This document shows positions 25,774 to 33,657 of a stretch of 54,689 bases of DNA, one piece after another. Origin of the DNA: Nocardia anaemiae NBRC 100462 (lineage in GTDB: Bacteria; Actinomycetota; Actinomycetes; Mycobacteriales; Mycobacteriaceae); contig NZ_BDAZ01000033.1 in NCBI RefSeq assembly GCF_001612725.1, positions 1 to 54,689 of the forward strand, written 5' to 3'. Position 1 is the first letter of the stretch; every line of letters begins with the position of its first letter. The notes beneath the pieces were generated by a model that saw only the letters and a program-made list of their open reading frames with translations, was not told where the DNA came from and did no database searches. The position numbers were made by a program, and so were the translations under genes.

Positions 25774-26918
25774 ATGACCACCGACTCATCGGAACTCGCA
25801 TGCCCCTTTACCGGAACCGACGCCGCACCCAGCTCGATCAGCCGCGTCCGCACCGCGACGGGTGACGAAGCCTGGAAGGTCAGCGGCTATCACAAGGTGA
25901 AGGAACTGTTCACCGATGTGCGTCTCGGCCGCTCTCATCCGACACCGGAGACCGCGGCACGCTCATCGGAGTCGGTGTTCTTCGGCCGCCCGTTCGGGAA
26001 CTTCGAGACCGAACCCACCGATAACGCGCGCATGCGCGGGCTGCTCAATCCGCTCTTCTCGGCCAAGCGAATGCGCGAACTCACACCGCGGGTGGCCGCA
26101 TTCACCACGCAATTGCTCGACGATATGGCCGCAAAGGGCTCCCCCGCCGACCTGCACCGAGCCTTCGCCGAACCGCTGCCGCTGCTTGTCATCAGCGAAC
26201 TGCTCGGGGTCCCCTATGAGGATCGCGCGCAGTTCCGGATCTGGAGCGAGGCGCTGTTCGACACCAGCGACGGCGCGAAGTCGGGACAGGCCGGGGCCGA
26301 ATGGTTCCTCTACTGCAAATCGCTGGTCGAACGGCTGCGCCGGGAACCGGGCGAGGGCGTGATCGCCAAGCTGTGCGAGGTGCCGGACCTGGCCGACGAT
26401 GCCATCGCGACGCTCGCCATGGGTTTACTCTTGGCCGGGCACGAGACCACGGTCGTCGAAATCGGCCTGTGCACTGTGCAATTGCTGCGGAATCCGGCGC
26501 AGTGGCAGAAGCTGGTCGAGCAGCGGAGCTAATACCCGCCGCGATCGAGGAACTGCTGCGGGTGCACGATTCCACCGCCTTCGCGCGGTATGCGCGCACC
26601 GATATGGAGATCGACGGCGTCACCGTGCGGACCGGCGATCTGGTGCTGCTCGACGTCGATTCGGCCAACCATGATCCCGAGATCTTCACCAATGCGCGCC
26701 AACTCGACGTGACCCGGGCGGAGGGGCAGCATCTGGCATTCGGCTACGGCCTGCACTACTGCACCGGCGCGCCGCTGGCTCGCATCGAATTGCAGGTCGC
26801 CTTCGGTCAACTGATATCCCGCTTCCCGACACTGCATCTGACGGTCGACCCCGATGAGTTGAAGGTGCGCGAGAACGTTGTCACCAAGGGCCTGACCTCG
26901 CTGCCCGTCGCATGGTGA
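25774..26918 (+). pseudogene. Cytochrome P450, frameshifted
   Basis: A P450 gene interrupted by a 1-nt loss near 26519-26526. The first frame runs from MTTDSSELACPFTG through the I-helix LLLAGHETTVVEIG and stops at TAA 26530-26532 after QWQKLVEQRS. The second frame picks up at IPAAIEELLRVHD and contains the heme loop FGYGLHYCTGAPLARIELQ, ending LTSLPVAW at 26918. Alignment with the neighbouring intact P450 (QWQALVDDPELVPTAIEELL) shows 8 nt where 9 are needed. ATG 25774 follows AAGGAG. Either a real inactivation or a sequencing error; no slippery heptamer is visible. Confidence 0.85.
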
Positions 26919-27814
26919 ACGCGGCACCGGCCGGCATCGCGATCGCCTGCGCGGTCGTCGGCGTGCTCCCGATTTCGGCTGCGGCCGAACCGGTTTCGTG
27001 CGGCACCGCCACCGCGACGATCGCGGCCGCCGCTGTCGTGCCGGATGAGGACTGGGCCGAGGGTTTGGCCTATGACGCGCACGGCGACCTGTGGGTCTCG
27101 CGCGTGCGACGCAACGAAGTAGTGCGCTACGACCCGTCCGGCCGGGTCACCGCCAGGGTCGCGGTCTCGTATCCCGGTGCCGTGAAACTCGGCCCGGACC
27201 AACTGATCTACGTGACATACGGGAACTTCCCGACCAATCTGGTACCCGGCTCGACCGGCGGCGGCGTCATCCGCATCGATCCATCGGCCGAGACGCCGCG
27301 GGCCGAGATATTCGCCTTCGGTCTGGGCATGGCCAATGGCGCCGCATTCGACGCGGCGGGAAACCTTTTCGTCGCCGACACCTCGACCGGCGTTGTCCGG
27401 ATTCGGCCGGACGGCCGTGTCGATGCCGAATGGTCCGACCGGGCAAGGCATTTCGGTGCCGATGGCATTCTGGTCGACGGCGATGCGCTCTACGTCACGC
27501 TGTATCTCAGCCCGAACGGCCGCATCCTGCGCATCCCGCTCGACGATCCGTCGCACGCCACCGTCGTCGCGGATCTGGCGGCGGGCCCCGGCGCGCCACC
27601 GTTACCCGACGATCTCGCCATCGGCCCGGACGGCCTACTCTACGACGCCACCACCTCCGGTCGACTGGTGCGCATCAACCCGGCGGATCACTCGACGTGC
27701 ACCGTCCTGACCGGCGAGGCGATGACCTCGATCGTCGTATCACGAAGCGACGAACGGGAATTCCTGGTCGGCACGGCGAGCGGCAATCTGCTGCGGGTGC
27801 GCCTGCCCGAATAA
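26912..27814 (+). CDS. Secreted SMP-30/NHL-type beta-propeller protein
   Basis: A 300-aa protein with a signal peptide (about 1-25, AIACAVVGVLPISAAAEP). A six-bladed SMP-30/strictosidine-synthase-like propeller follows, with repeats such as EGLAYDAHGDLWVSRVRRNEVVRYDPSG, NGAAFDAAGNLFVADTSTGVVRI and DDLAIGPDGLLYDATTSGRLVRI. ATG 26912 overlaps the P450 stop (ATGGTGA), so it is coupled to that gene. The family includes lactonases and binding proteins; no catalytic assignment is possible. It lies between two P450s, suggesting a shared pathway. Confidence 0.82.
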   Translation: MVNAAPAGIAIACAVVGVLPISAAAEPVSCGTATATIAAAAVVPDEDWAEGLAYDAHGDLWVSRVRRNEVVRYDPSGRVTARVAVSYPGAVKLGPDQLIYVTYGNFPTNLVPGSTGGGVIRIDPSAETPRAEIFAFGLGMANGAAFDAAGNLFVADTSTGVVRIRPDGRVDAEWSDRARHFGADGILVDGDALYVTLYLSPNGRILRIPLDDPSHATVVADLAAGPGAPPLPDDLAIGPDGLLYDATTSGRLVRINPADHSTCTVLTGEAMTSIVVSRSDEREFLVGTASGNLLRVRLPE

Positions 27815-27841
27815 CCCCCGAGAACTACGTAAGGAGTAACC

Positions 27842-28957
27842 GTGGACATGGGCTGCCCCGTCACGGGCGACACCATCAAGCGCACGCGCACCGCACTCGG
27901 CCACGAAGGCTGGTTGGCCACCAGCTACGCGCAGGTCCGGACGTTATTCGCCGATCCGCGCCTCGGCCGTGCCCATCCCACACCGGAAAACGCTGCGCGA
28001 GCCTCGGATTCGATGTTCTTCGGCGGACCGCTCGGCAATTTCGAGACCGAACCCACCGATCAGGCGCGATTGCGCGAGTTGGTGGTTCCGTTCTTCTCAC
28101 CCGGGCGAATGCGCGAATTGCGGCCCAGGGTGGAAGAACTCACCACGCAGTTATTCGACGAGATGGCCGCGAAGGGCTCCCCCGCCGACCTACACACCGC
28201 CGTGGCACTACCGCTGCCGCTATTGGTCATCTGCGAATTGCTCGGTGTGCCCTACGCCGACCGCGATCAGTTCCGCGCCTGGACCGAGGCCCTCGGCGAA
28301 CAGCACGATGCCGCGAAGGTACAGCAGGGTGTCGCCGGATTGTTCGAGTACTTCATGGCATTGGTCGAGCGCAAACGGCACGAGCAGGCCGATGACGTGC
28401 TGTCGCATCTGTGTGCCCGGGACGATCTGTCCGATCAGGGCATCGCCACGCTCGGGCTCGGCTTGTTGTTCGGCGGCCACGAGACCACGGTGGTCCAGAT
28501 CGGCGTCGGCGCCAAACGGCTGCTGGAAAACCTCGACCAATGGCAGGCCCTGGTCGATGATCCCGAACTGGTACCGACCGCGATCGAAGAACTGCTTCGG
28601 ACGGCGGATGCCACCCAGATGCCCCGCTACGCGCGCACCGATATGGAGATCGATGGCAACCAGGTGCGTATCGGCGATCTCGTGCTGCTGGATCTGACCG
28701 CGGCGAACCATGATCCGAGCGTCTTCACCGACCCCGACCGCGTCGACGTGACCCGAAAGGACGGCTCCCATGTGACCTTCGGCTACGGTGCCAGGCACTG
28801 CATCGGCGCACCGCTGGCCCGCATCGAATTGCACACCGTATTCAGCCAATTGCTGACCCGCTTCCCGACCATGCGCTTGGCCGTCGACCCGGCCGCCGTG
28901 CCGATGCGCACCAGCAGCTTCACCGGCGGTGTCGAGGAGTTGCCCGTGATGTGGTGA
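27842..28957 (+). CDS. Cytochrome P450
   Basis: A 371-aa class I P450, a close paralogue of the frameshifted gene upstream. The I-helix is LLFGGHETTVVQIG, the ExxR region lies in AIEELLRTAD, and the heme loop is FGYGARHCIGAPLARIEL with ligand Cys320. The N-terminal part is short for the family, as in its paralogue (shared FFGGPLGNFETEPTD). GTG 27842 has AAGGAG 6 nt upstream; ATG 27848 is possible. The gene lies 27 bp behind the SMP-30-like gene. Substrate unknown. A ferredoxin partner is not in this block. Confidence 0.9.
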   Translation: MDMGCPVTGDTIKRTRTALGHEGWLATSYAQVRTLFADPRLGRAHPTPENAARASDSMFFGGPLGNFETEPTDQARLRELVVPFFSPGRMRELRPRVEELTTQLFDEMAAKGSPADLHTAVALPLPLLVICELLGVPYADRDQFRAWTEALGEQHDAAKVQQGVAGLFEYFMALVERKRHEQADDVLSHLCARDDLSDQGIATLGLGLLFGGHETTVVQIGVGAKRLLENLDQWQALVDDPELVPTAIEELLRTADATQMPRYARTDMEIDGNQVRIGDLVLLDLTAANHDPSVFTDPDRVDVTRKDGSHVTFGYGARHCIGAPLARIELHTVFSQLLTRFPTMRLAVDPAAVPMRTSSFTGGVEELPVMW

Positions 28958-28967
28958 AAACCGTTGG

Positions 28968-28981
28968 TATAACCGGTTCTT
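28968..28981. promoter_or_regulatory. Weak KstR-like box before the alpha/beta-fold gene
   Basis: TATAACCGGTTCTT has the AACnnGTT core but one outer mismatch. It lies 46 bp upstream of ATG 29028. It may be chance; the accessory block otherwise shows no KstR sites. Confidence 0.35.
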
Positions 28982-29027
28982 GTTAGGCTGCTCCCTTCGG
29001 GGGACGCAGTCTGACAGGAGCACGGTT

Positions 29028-29819
29028 ATGCCCTTCGTAACCTCCGCTGGCGCGAAAGTGCACTTCGTCGACAGCGGAGGATCCGGGCCCGCGGTGGTGC
29101 TCGGGCACGCCTTCTTCATGGATCACGAAATGTTCGCGAACCAGGTTGCCGCGCTCGCCCCGAAATACCGCGTGATCTCGATCGATGCGCGCGGCCACGG
29201 GCTGACCGAACACGACGGCGGCGCATACAGTTTCTGGGATCTGGCCCGCGATGCCTGGTCGGTGGTCGACCAGCTCGACATCGACCGGGTGGTCGTCGGC
29301 GGCGTCGGGCAGGGTGGGTTCACCGCGCTGCGCATGGCCCTGCTGTGTCCGCCACGAGTGGATGGACTGATCCTGCTCGGCTGTTCGGCGCAGGCCTACA
29401 GCGACGTGCAGCGGATCGGCTATCGCCAGGTCACCGATGCCTGGATCGGGACGGGGCCGTTGACGGTGATCGCGAAGATGGTGGCGGGGTTGATCATCGG
29501 CGGTGATCGGTCCGATCATCAACCGTGGCTGACCAAATGGTTGAGCGGTGACCGGGAACGCGTCGCCGCGGCTGCCGACTGTCTGATCAATGTGGACGAC
29601 ATCTCGGATCTCATCGGCGATATCACCTGTCCCGCACTATTGGTCCGGGGTGCCTTCGATCCGGCCTTCGATCACGACTCCGTGGATTTACTGACAAAGG
29701 GACTCGGCGGTCCCGCGGAATTCCACACTGTCGATGGCGCCGCGCACACACCGAATCTCACGCACGCGTGTGAAATCGACCAGCTGATGCTGCGCTTCCT
29801 CGAGGGTCTCGGCCGGTAG
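29028..29819 (+). CDS. Alpha/beta-hydrolase-fold protein lacking the nucleophile serine
   Basis: A 263-aa alpha/beta-hydrolase-fold protein. The strand-turn-helix where the nucleophile sits reads VVVGGVGQGGF, so the GxSxG serine is Gly94 (codon GGG at 29307-29309). The rest of the fold is normal: the oxyanion region LGHAFFMDHEMF, DARGHGLTEHDGG, a late Asp in GAFDPAFDHDS and the base His in VDGAAHTPNL. It is unlikely to be an ordinary esterase. Cofactor-free dioxygenases and lyases of this fold are alternatives. AGGAG precedes ATG 29028; the upstream frame is discarded. Confidence 0.85.
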   Translation: MPFVTSAGAKVHFVDSGGSGPAVVLGHAFFMDHEMFANQVAALAPKYRVISIDARGHGLTEHDGGAYSFWDLARDAWSVVDQLDIDRVVVGGVGQGGFTALRMALLCPPRVDGLILLGCSAQAYSDVQRIGYRQVTDAWIGTGPLTVIAKMVAGLIIGGDRSDHQPWLTKWLSGDRERVAAAADCLINVDDISDLIGDITCPALLVRGAFDPAFDHDSVDLLTKGLGGPAEFHTVDGAAHTPNLTHACEIDQLMLRFLEGLGR

Positions 29820-30008
29820 TACTACTGATAAGGGGTACTACCCGCCAGGGGGTGGCCAACGCCTGGTCCGGCGAAACTCTTGCCCGCCGGGACGCCCGCT
29901 TGGTGTATTCGATACGGCGGCGCCGCCAATTCCGTTCCGGTCGAACGTGATTCACAGATACGCGATGGGTGTCGCCGTTGTGCGACCCCGGCGTGGGTAG
30001 GACAGGCA

Positions 30009-30983
30009 ATGAGGGTTTCTTTTCTGTTCGGCGGACAGGTCAGTCTGACCGCCGAACTCATCGATGAGTTCTGCGAGCGGTGTCCGTCCATCGCACTCGC
30101 CTACGAAGAAGCCGCCGCGGTGACCGGATTATCGGTGGACCGACTGCGCGCCAGGGAGCTGGCCGCGGAAATGGCGAGCGAACCGGAGGATCGGCACAGC
30201 CTCGGCGCATTGCGCCAAGCCGCCTTCGCGCTCGGTCTGGCCGAGGATCTGGCCTCAGCCGGTTTCGAACCGGAGGCCGCCGGTGGACTGAGCCTGGGTG
30301 CGCTGATCAGCACCTGTGTGGCCGGAGCCGTCGAGCGGCACGAATTGTTCGGCATGCTGCATCACCGTCGACTCGTACCGGAACTGCCGGAAGGTGTTGC
30401 CGCACAAGGGATGGGGCTGATGTACACGCCGATCGAGGACGATCCGGCGAACTATTACGGCGCACGCCGACCCGGTGTGCACCTCGCCGTTGATACCGGC
30501 CCGATCGATGACGTGCACCGATCGTTCGTGATCTCGGGTTATCTCACGGCGCTGCAAGAGATCCTGGCCGAAATAGCGGCATCCTCGGATACCCGCCAAA
30601 TGTTCGTGCTGGACGCGTACAAGGGTGCGTTCCATTCGCCGTTGCAGCAGCATGCCGCGGATTTCATGCGCGGCTTCGTCGACGAGATGACCTTCCGGGA
30701 TCCGAAATTCCCGGTCTGCTCCCCGGCACGGCAGCGCAGTTTGACCACCGCAGACGATGTCCGGAATTTCGTGTTGCACAACAATTTACAGCCCGCACGT
30801 TATGAGCCGTTGATTCAGGAGATGGACGTTATCGGCATCCGCGGCGGCCTGATCCTCGGCCCTGGCCTGCCGCAGCCCGCGGTTCGGCCCTTCCCCGTCG
30901 AATTGGTCGCCGAGCCGAACGATCTCGACCGACTGCCCGAGATCGCGCGGTTGCTGGCCGAGCGGGATGTGCAGAGCGTATGA
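30009..30983 (+). CDS. Stand-alone FabD-like acyltransferase
   Basis: A 324-aa protein with the ACP acyltransferase fold. The start FLFGGQVSL corresponds to the FabD FPGQGSQ oxyanion loop. The nucleophile elbow GGLSLGAL carries Ser95 and the catalytic His209 lies in GAFHSPLQ, matching Ser92 and His201 of E. coli FabD in spacing. Where FabD has the malonyl-binding Arg117, this protein has Phe (HELFGML), so a malonyl substrate is doubtful. The C-terminal ILGPGLPQPAVRP corresponds to the FabD GPG motif. ATG 30009 is selected by homology start. It overlaps the SDR by 4 nt. No ketosynthase or ACP is nearby. Confidence 0.8.
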   Translation: MRVSFLFGGQVSLTAELIDEFCERCPSIALAYEEAAAVTGLSVDRLRARELAAEMASEPEDRHSLGALRQAAFALGLAEDLASAGFEPEAAGGLSLGALISTCVAGAVERHELFGMLHHRRLVPELPEGVAAQGMGLMYTPIEDDPANYYGARRPGVHLAVDTGPIDDVHRSFVISGYLTALQEILAEIAASSDTRQMFVLDAYKGAFHSPLQQHAADFMRGFVDEMTFRDPKFPVCSPARQRSLTTADDVRNFVLHNNLQPARYEPLIQEMDVIGIRGGLILGPGLPQPAVRPFPVELVAEPNDLDRLPEIARLLAERDVQSV

Positions 30984-31747
30984 AACGTTTCGCGCAACGC
31001 CGAGTGCTGGTGACCGGCGCGGGTTCCGGCATCGGCCGGGCCATCGTCCTGCGCCTGCTCGATGAAGGAGCGGAGGTGGTGGGCGTCAGCAGAACCGGCG
31101 ATGGGCTCGCCAAGACCGCCCAGCTCGCGATGGATCAGGAGGTGGGCGACCGGCTCAGCGTCGCGTCGCTCGATATCGCGGACGAGGCGGCGGTTGCACA
31201 GACGGTCCCCGATCTGATAGCCGGGATGGGCGGCCTGGACGTACTCGTGAATGCCGCTGGGATCGTACGCATTTCGCATACCCACGAAACCACCACCGAG
31301 CTGTGGAATACCGTCCTCGGCACCAATCTGACCGGATCGTTCCTGGTGACCCGGAGCGCCCTGCCCGCACTGCTGGAGTCCGGGCGCGCGGTGGTGGTCA
31401 ATATCAGTTCGAACGCGGCGTCCTATGCCGCGCCGTATCGCGCGGCGTACGCGGCGAGCAAGGGCGGACTGGAGGCCTTCACACGGGTGCTGGCGCTGGA
31501 GTACAGCAAGCGGAATCTGCGCGCGGTCTGCGTCTCGCCCGGCGGCATCGAGACGGCCATGACCTACAGCCTGCTGAATGTACCACCGGACATCGATCCG
31601 ACCCTGATGAGCAAGATGGCTCCGGCCATCGGACCGCTGCTCGGCACGCCCGAGATGGTCGCCGGTGTGGTGGCGATGGTCGCCTCCGACGATGGCGAAT
31701 TCATCACCGGCACAACGATTCACGTCGACGGAGGCGCGCACGTCTGA
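30980..31747 (+). CDS. FabG-like short-chain dehydrogenase
   Basis: A 255-aa classical SDR. TGAGSGIGRAIV binds the cofactor, NAAG is in LVNAAGIVRISH, and the active site is NISSNAASYAAPYRAAYAASKGG (Ser, Tyr-x3-Lys). The C-terminal ITGTTIHVDGGAHV is the FabG-type ending. It is translationally coupled to the acyltransferase through ATGA, which suggests an acyl-thioester ketoreductase step following acyl loading. Its last 28 nt overlap the 3' end of the convergent TetR gene. Confidence 0.9.
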   Translation: MKRFAQRRVLVTGAGSGIGRAIVLRLLDEGAEVVGVSRTGDGLAKTAQLAMDQEVGDRLSVASLDIADEAAVAQTVPDLIAGMGGLDVLVNAAGIVRISHTHETTTELWNTVLGTNLTGSFLVTRSALPALLESGRAVVVNISSNAASYAAPYRAAYAASKGGLEAFTRVLALEYSKRNLRAVCVSPGGIETAMTYSLLNVPPDIDPTLMSKMAPAIGPLLGTPEMVAGVVAMVASDDGEFITGTTIHVDGGAHV

Positions 31748-32334
31748 GCGCTGATCGGCGTCGATGTCAGGTAGCGCTGCAGGGTCGGTGCGATATCGGC
31801 GATGATCTGCTGACGCGTCAGGCCGACCACGGGCGGCAGCTGGAGCACATAGCGGCACAGTGCGAGCCCGAGCAGCTGGGTGACGATCAGACCCCCCCGG
31901 CGCTGCGCATCGGCCGGATCACCGAAGCGCAGCACCGCGGGCAGCACCTGTTCGGCGAAGATCTGCCGAAAGCGTTCACTCACCGCCTCATCGGTAATCG
32001 ATGAGCGCAGCAGAATCACCAGCACCTTGTTATCGGGCTGGTCCTCCCAGATCGCCAGGAATCGGCGAACCAATAGCTCGCCGATGGCATCCGGCTCGGC
32101 CGTGGCGAGATCCGGCAGGTCGAGGCGCACATCGACGGCCGCGGCGAAGAGCCCATCTTTGCTGCCGAAGTAGCGCATCACCATCGACGGGTCGATCGCG
32201 GCGTCGGCGGCAATGGCGCGGATGGTCGCCTTGCGAAAACCCTCGGCGGCGAACCGGGCCCGCGCTGCCGCCAGGATTGCCGCGCGGGTGGCATCGGAGC
32301 GACGCGCAGCTGGTTGACCAGGCTCGATATTCAT
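31720..32334 (-). CDS. TetR-family regulator of the FAD monooxygenase
   Basis: A 204-aa TetR regulator. HTH (about 10-58): RSDATRAAILAAARARFAAEGFRKATIRAIAADAAIDPSMVMRYFGSKDGLF. The C-terminal domain resembles the TetR_C_33-type helices of actinobacterial regulators. ATG 32334 is preferred to the longer frame because it leaves the four operator-like repeats outside the gene. It diverges from the FAD monooxygenase by 100 bp and overlaps the SDR 3' end by 28 bp. Confidence 0.88.
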   Translation of the reverse strand: MNIEPGQPAARRSDATRAAILAAARARFAAEGFRKATIRAIAADAAIDPSMVMRYFGSKDGLFAAAVDVRLDLPDLATAEPDAIGELLVRRFLAIWEDQPDNKVLVILLRSSITDEAVSERFRQIFAEQVLPAVLRFGDPADAQRRGGLIVTQLLGLALCRYVLQLPPVVGLTRQQIIADIAPTLQRYLTSTPISAQTCAPPST

Positions 32335-32335
32335 G

Positions 32336-32421
32336 CCAACAAGTGTAGGCCAACAACTGTTGACTTCCATAGCCGGTGGGCGCTACGGTTATGCCAACAA
32401 GCGTTGGCCCACAGATGTTGA
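32336..32421. promoter_or_regulatory. Four abutting operator-like repeats (CCAACAnnTGTTGG)
   Basis: Two pairs of 14-bp near-palindromes: CCAACAAGTGTAGG (32336-32349) directly followed by CCAACAACTGTTGA (32350-32363), then CCAACAAGCGTTGG (32394-32407) directly followed by CCCACAGATGTTGA (32408-32421). The pairs repeat at 58-bp spacing. They occupy the whole gap between the divergent TetR and FAD-monooxygenase genes, adjoining the tetR start codon. Confidence 0.75.
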
Positions 32422-32434
32422 CCTAGGAGTTCCA

Positions 32435-33616
32435 ATGAACACCACCCCGCTGCCGGAGACCACTTCCGTCGTCATCGTGGGGGCCGGTCCGGCCGGACTG
32501 ACCACCGCGATCACCCTGGCCGACGCCGGTATCGAGTTCGTACTGCTGGACCGGCTCGCCGAGGGCGCGAACACCTCGCGCGCCGCGGTCGTCCACGCCA
32601 GGACCCTCGAGGTGCTGCGAGAAATGGGCATTGCCGAGGAACTCGTCGACCGAGGCATCGTGGTGCCGACCTTCCGAGTGCTGGACGGCAACCGCACACT
32701 GGCGACAGTCGCGTTCGGCGGACTGCCCACCGCATACCCGTACACCCTGATGGTTCCGCAGGACACCACCGAAGCCGTACTGCTCGCACGATTACGCAAG
32801 GCGGGCGGGGATGTACACCGGCCCTACCGGATCACCGAGGTGGTCGATGAGAACGACGGCGTCACGGTCGAATACGTCGACGGTTCGGGCGAGACCGGCA
32901 CAATCCGGGCGGACTATGTGGTCGGCGCGGACGGTATGCACAGCGTCGTCCGGGAGCAGGCGGGTATCGGCTTCACCGGCGAGACCTACCCGGAATCCTT
33001 CGTCCTCGCCGATGTCCGGATGGACTGGCCGATCGCGCGTGACGAAGTGGCACTGCACCTTTCACCGGAGGGCGTGACGGTGGTCGCGCCGCTGCCGGAC
33101 GACACCGATCCGAATCGGTACCGGGTCGTGGCGACCGTCGACGAGGCCCCCGAACACCCGACCATCGAGGACATTCAGACCATCCTGGACACCCGTGGCC
33201 CCGGCGGCAGCGTGAAAGTCCGTGAGGTGCTGTGGAGCTCGCGCTTCCGGGTGCACCACCGCGTCGCGGATCACTACCGTGCGGGCCGTCTACTGCTGGC
33301 CGGTGATGCCGCACATGTGCACAGCCCGGCGGGCGGACAGGGGATGAACACCGGCATCCAGGACGCGGCATTCCTCGGTCTGCTGCTGGCCCGGGTGGTC
33401 AACGGCGAGCCCGACAACGTGCTCGATACCTACGAATCGACCCGTCGCCCAGTGGCTCTCGGCGTCGTCGCCTTCACCGATCGGATGACGAAGATGGCCA
33501 CCCTGCGTCCGCTTCCGGCGCGCGTCGTCCGCAATACCGTTATGACGGTGGCGACCCGGATCCCGGCGGTCCGGAACAAGCTCGCATTCCGCCTCGCGGA
33601 ACTCGCGAACCGATAG
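32435..33616 (+). CDS. FAD-dependent aromatic-type monooxygenase
   Basis: A 393-aa flavoprotein of the PheA/TfdB group. The N-terminal dinucleotide fold is VVIVGAGPAGLTTAITL, the mid-sequence DG motif is VVGADGMHSVVREQAG, and the GD motif is LLAGDAAHVHSPAGGQGMNTGIQDA. It hydroxylates an unknown ring substrate using NAD(P)H and O2. ATG 32435 has AGGAG 5 nt upstream and starts MNTTPLPETTSVVIVGAG. The TetR opposite and the four operator repeats indicate substrate-inducible control. It is short compared with ~550-aa phenol hydroxylases, lacking their C-terminal thioredoxin-like domain. Confidence 0.9.
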   Translation: MNTTPLPETTSVVIVGAGPAGLTTAITLADAGIEFVLLDRLAEGANTSRAAVVHARTLEVLREMGIAEELVDRGIVVPTFRVLDGNRTLATVAFGGLPTAYPYTLMVPQDTTEAVLLARLRKAGGDVHRPYRITEVVDENDGVTVEYVDGSGETGTIRADYVVGADGMHSVVREQAGIGFTGETYPESFVLADVRMDWPIARDEVALHLSPEGVTVVAPLPDDTDPNRYRVVATVDEAPEHPTIEDIQTILDTRGPGGSVKVREVLWSSRFRVHHRVADHYRAGRLLLAGDAAHVHSPAGGQGMNTGIQDAAFLGLLLARVVNGEPDNVLDTYESTRRPVALGVVAFTDRMTKMATLRPLPARVVRNTVMTVATRIPAVRNKLAFRLAELANR

Positions 33617-33629
33617 TCCCCGCATAAGC

Positions 33630-33657
33630 GGCCCGCCCGGCAAGTGCCCGGCGGGCC
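33630..33657. terminator. Convergent terminator between FAD monooxygenase and thioesterase
   Basis: GGCCCGCCCGGC and GCCCGGCGGGCC pair with a 4-nt loop (8 perfect pairs, then one mismatch and three more). The 41-bp gap between the two convergent stops is almost entirely this hairpin. Confidence 0.75.

Noticed and set aside
26522..26526. Programmed ribosomal frameshift in the P450
   Set aside because: No slippery heptamer or downstream structure; an exact single-base loss relative to the paralogue is simpler.
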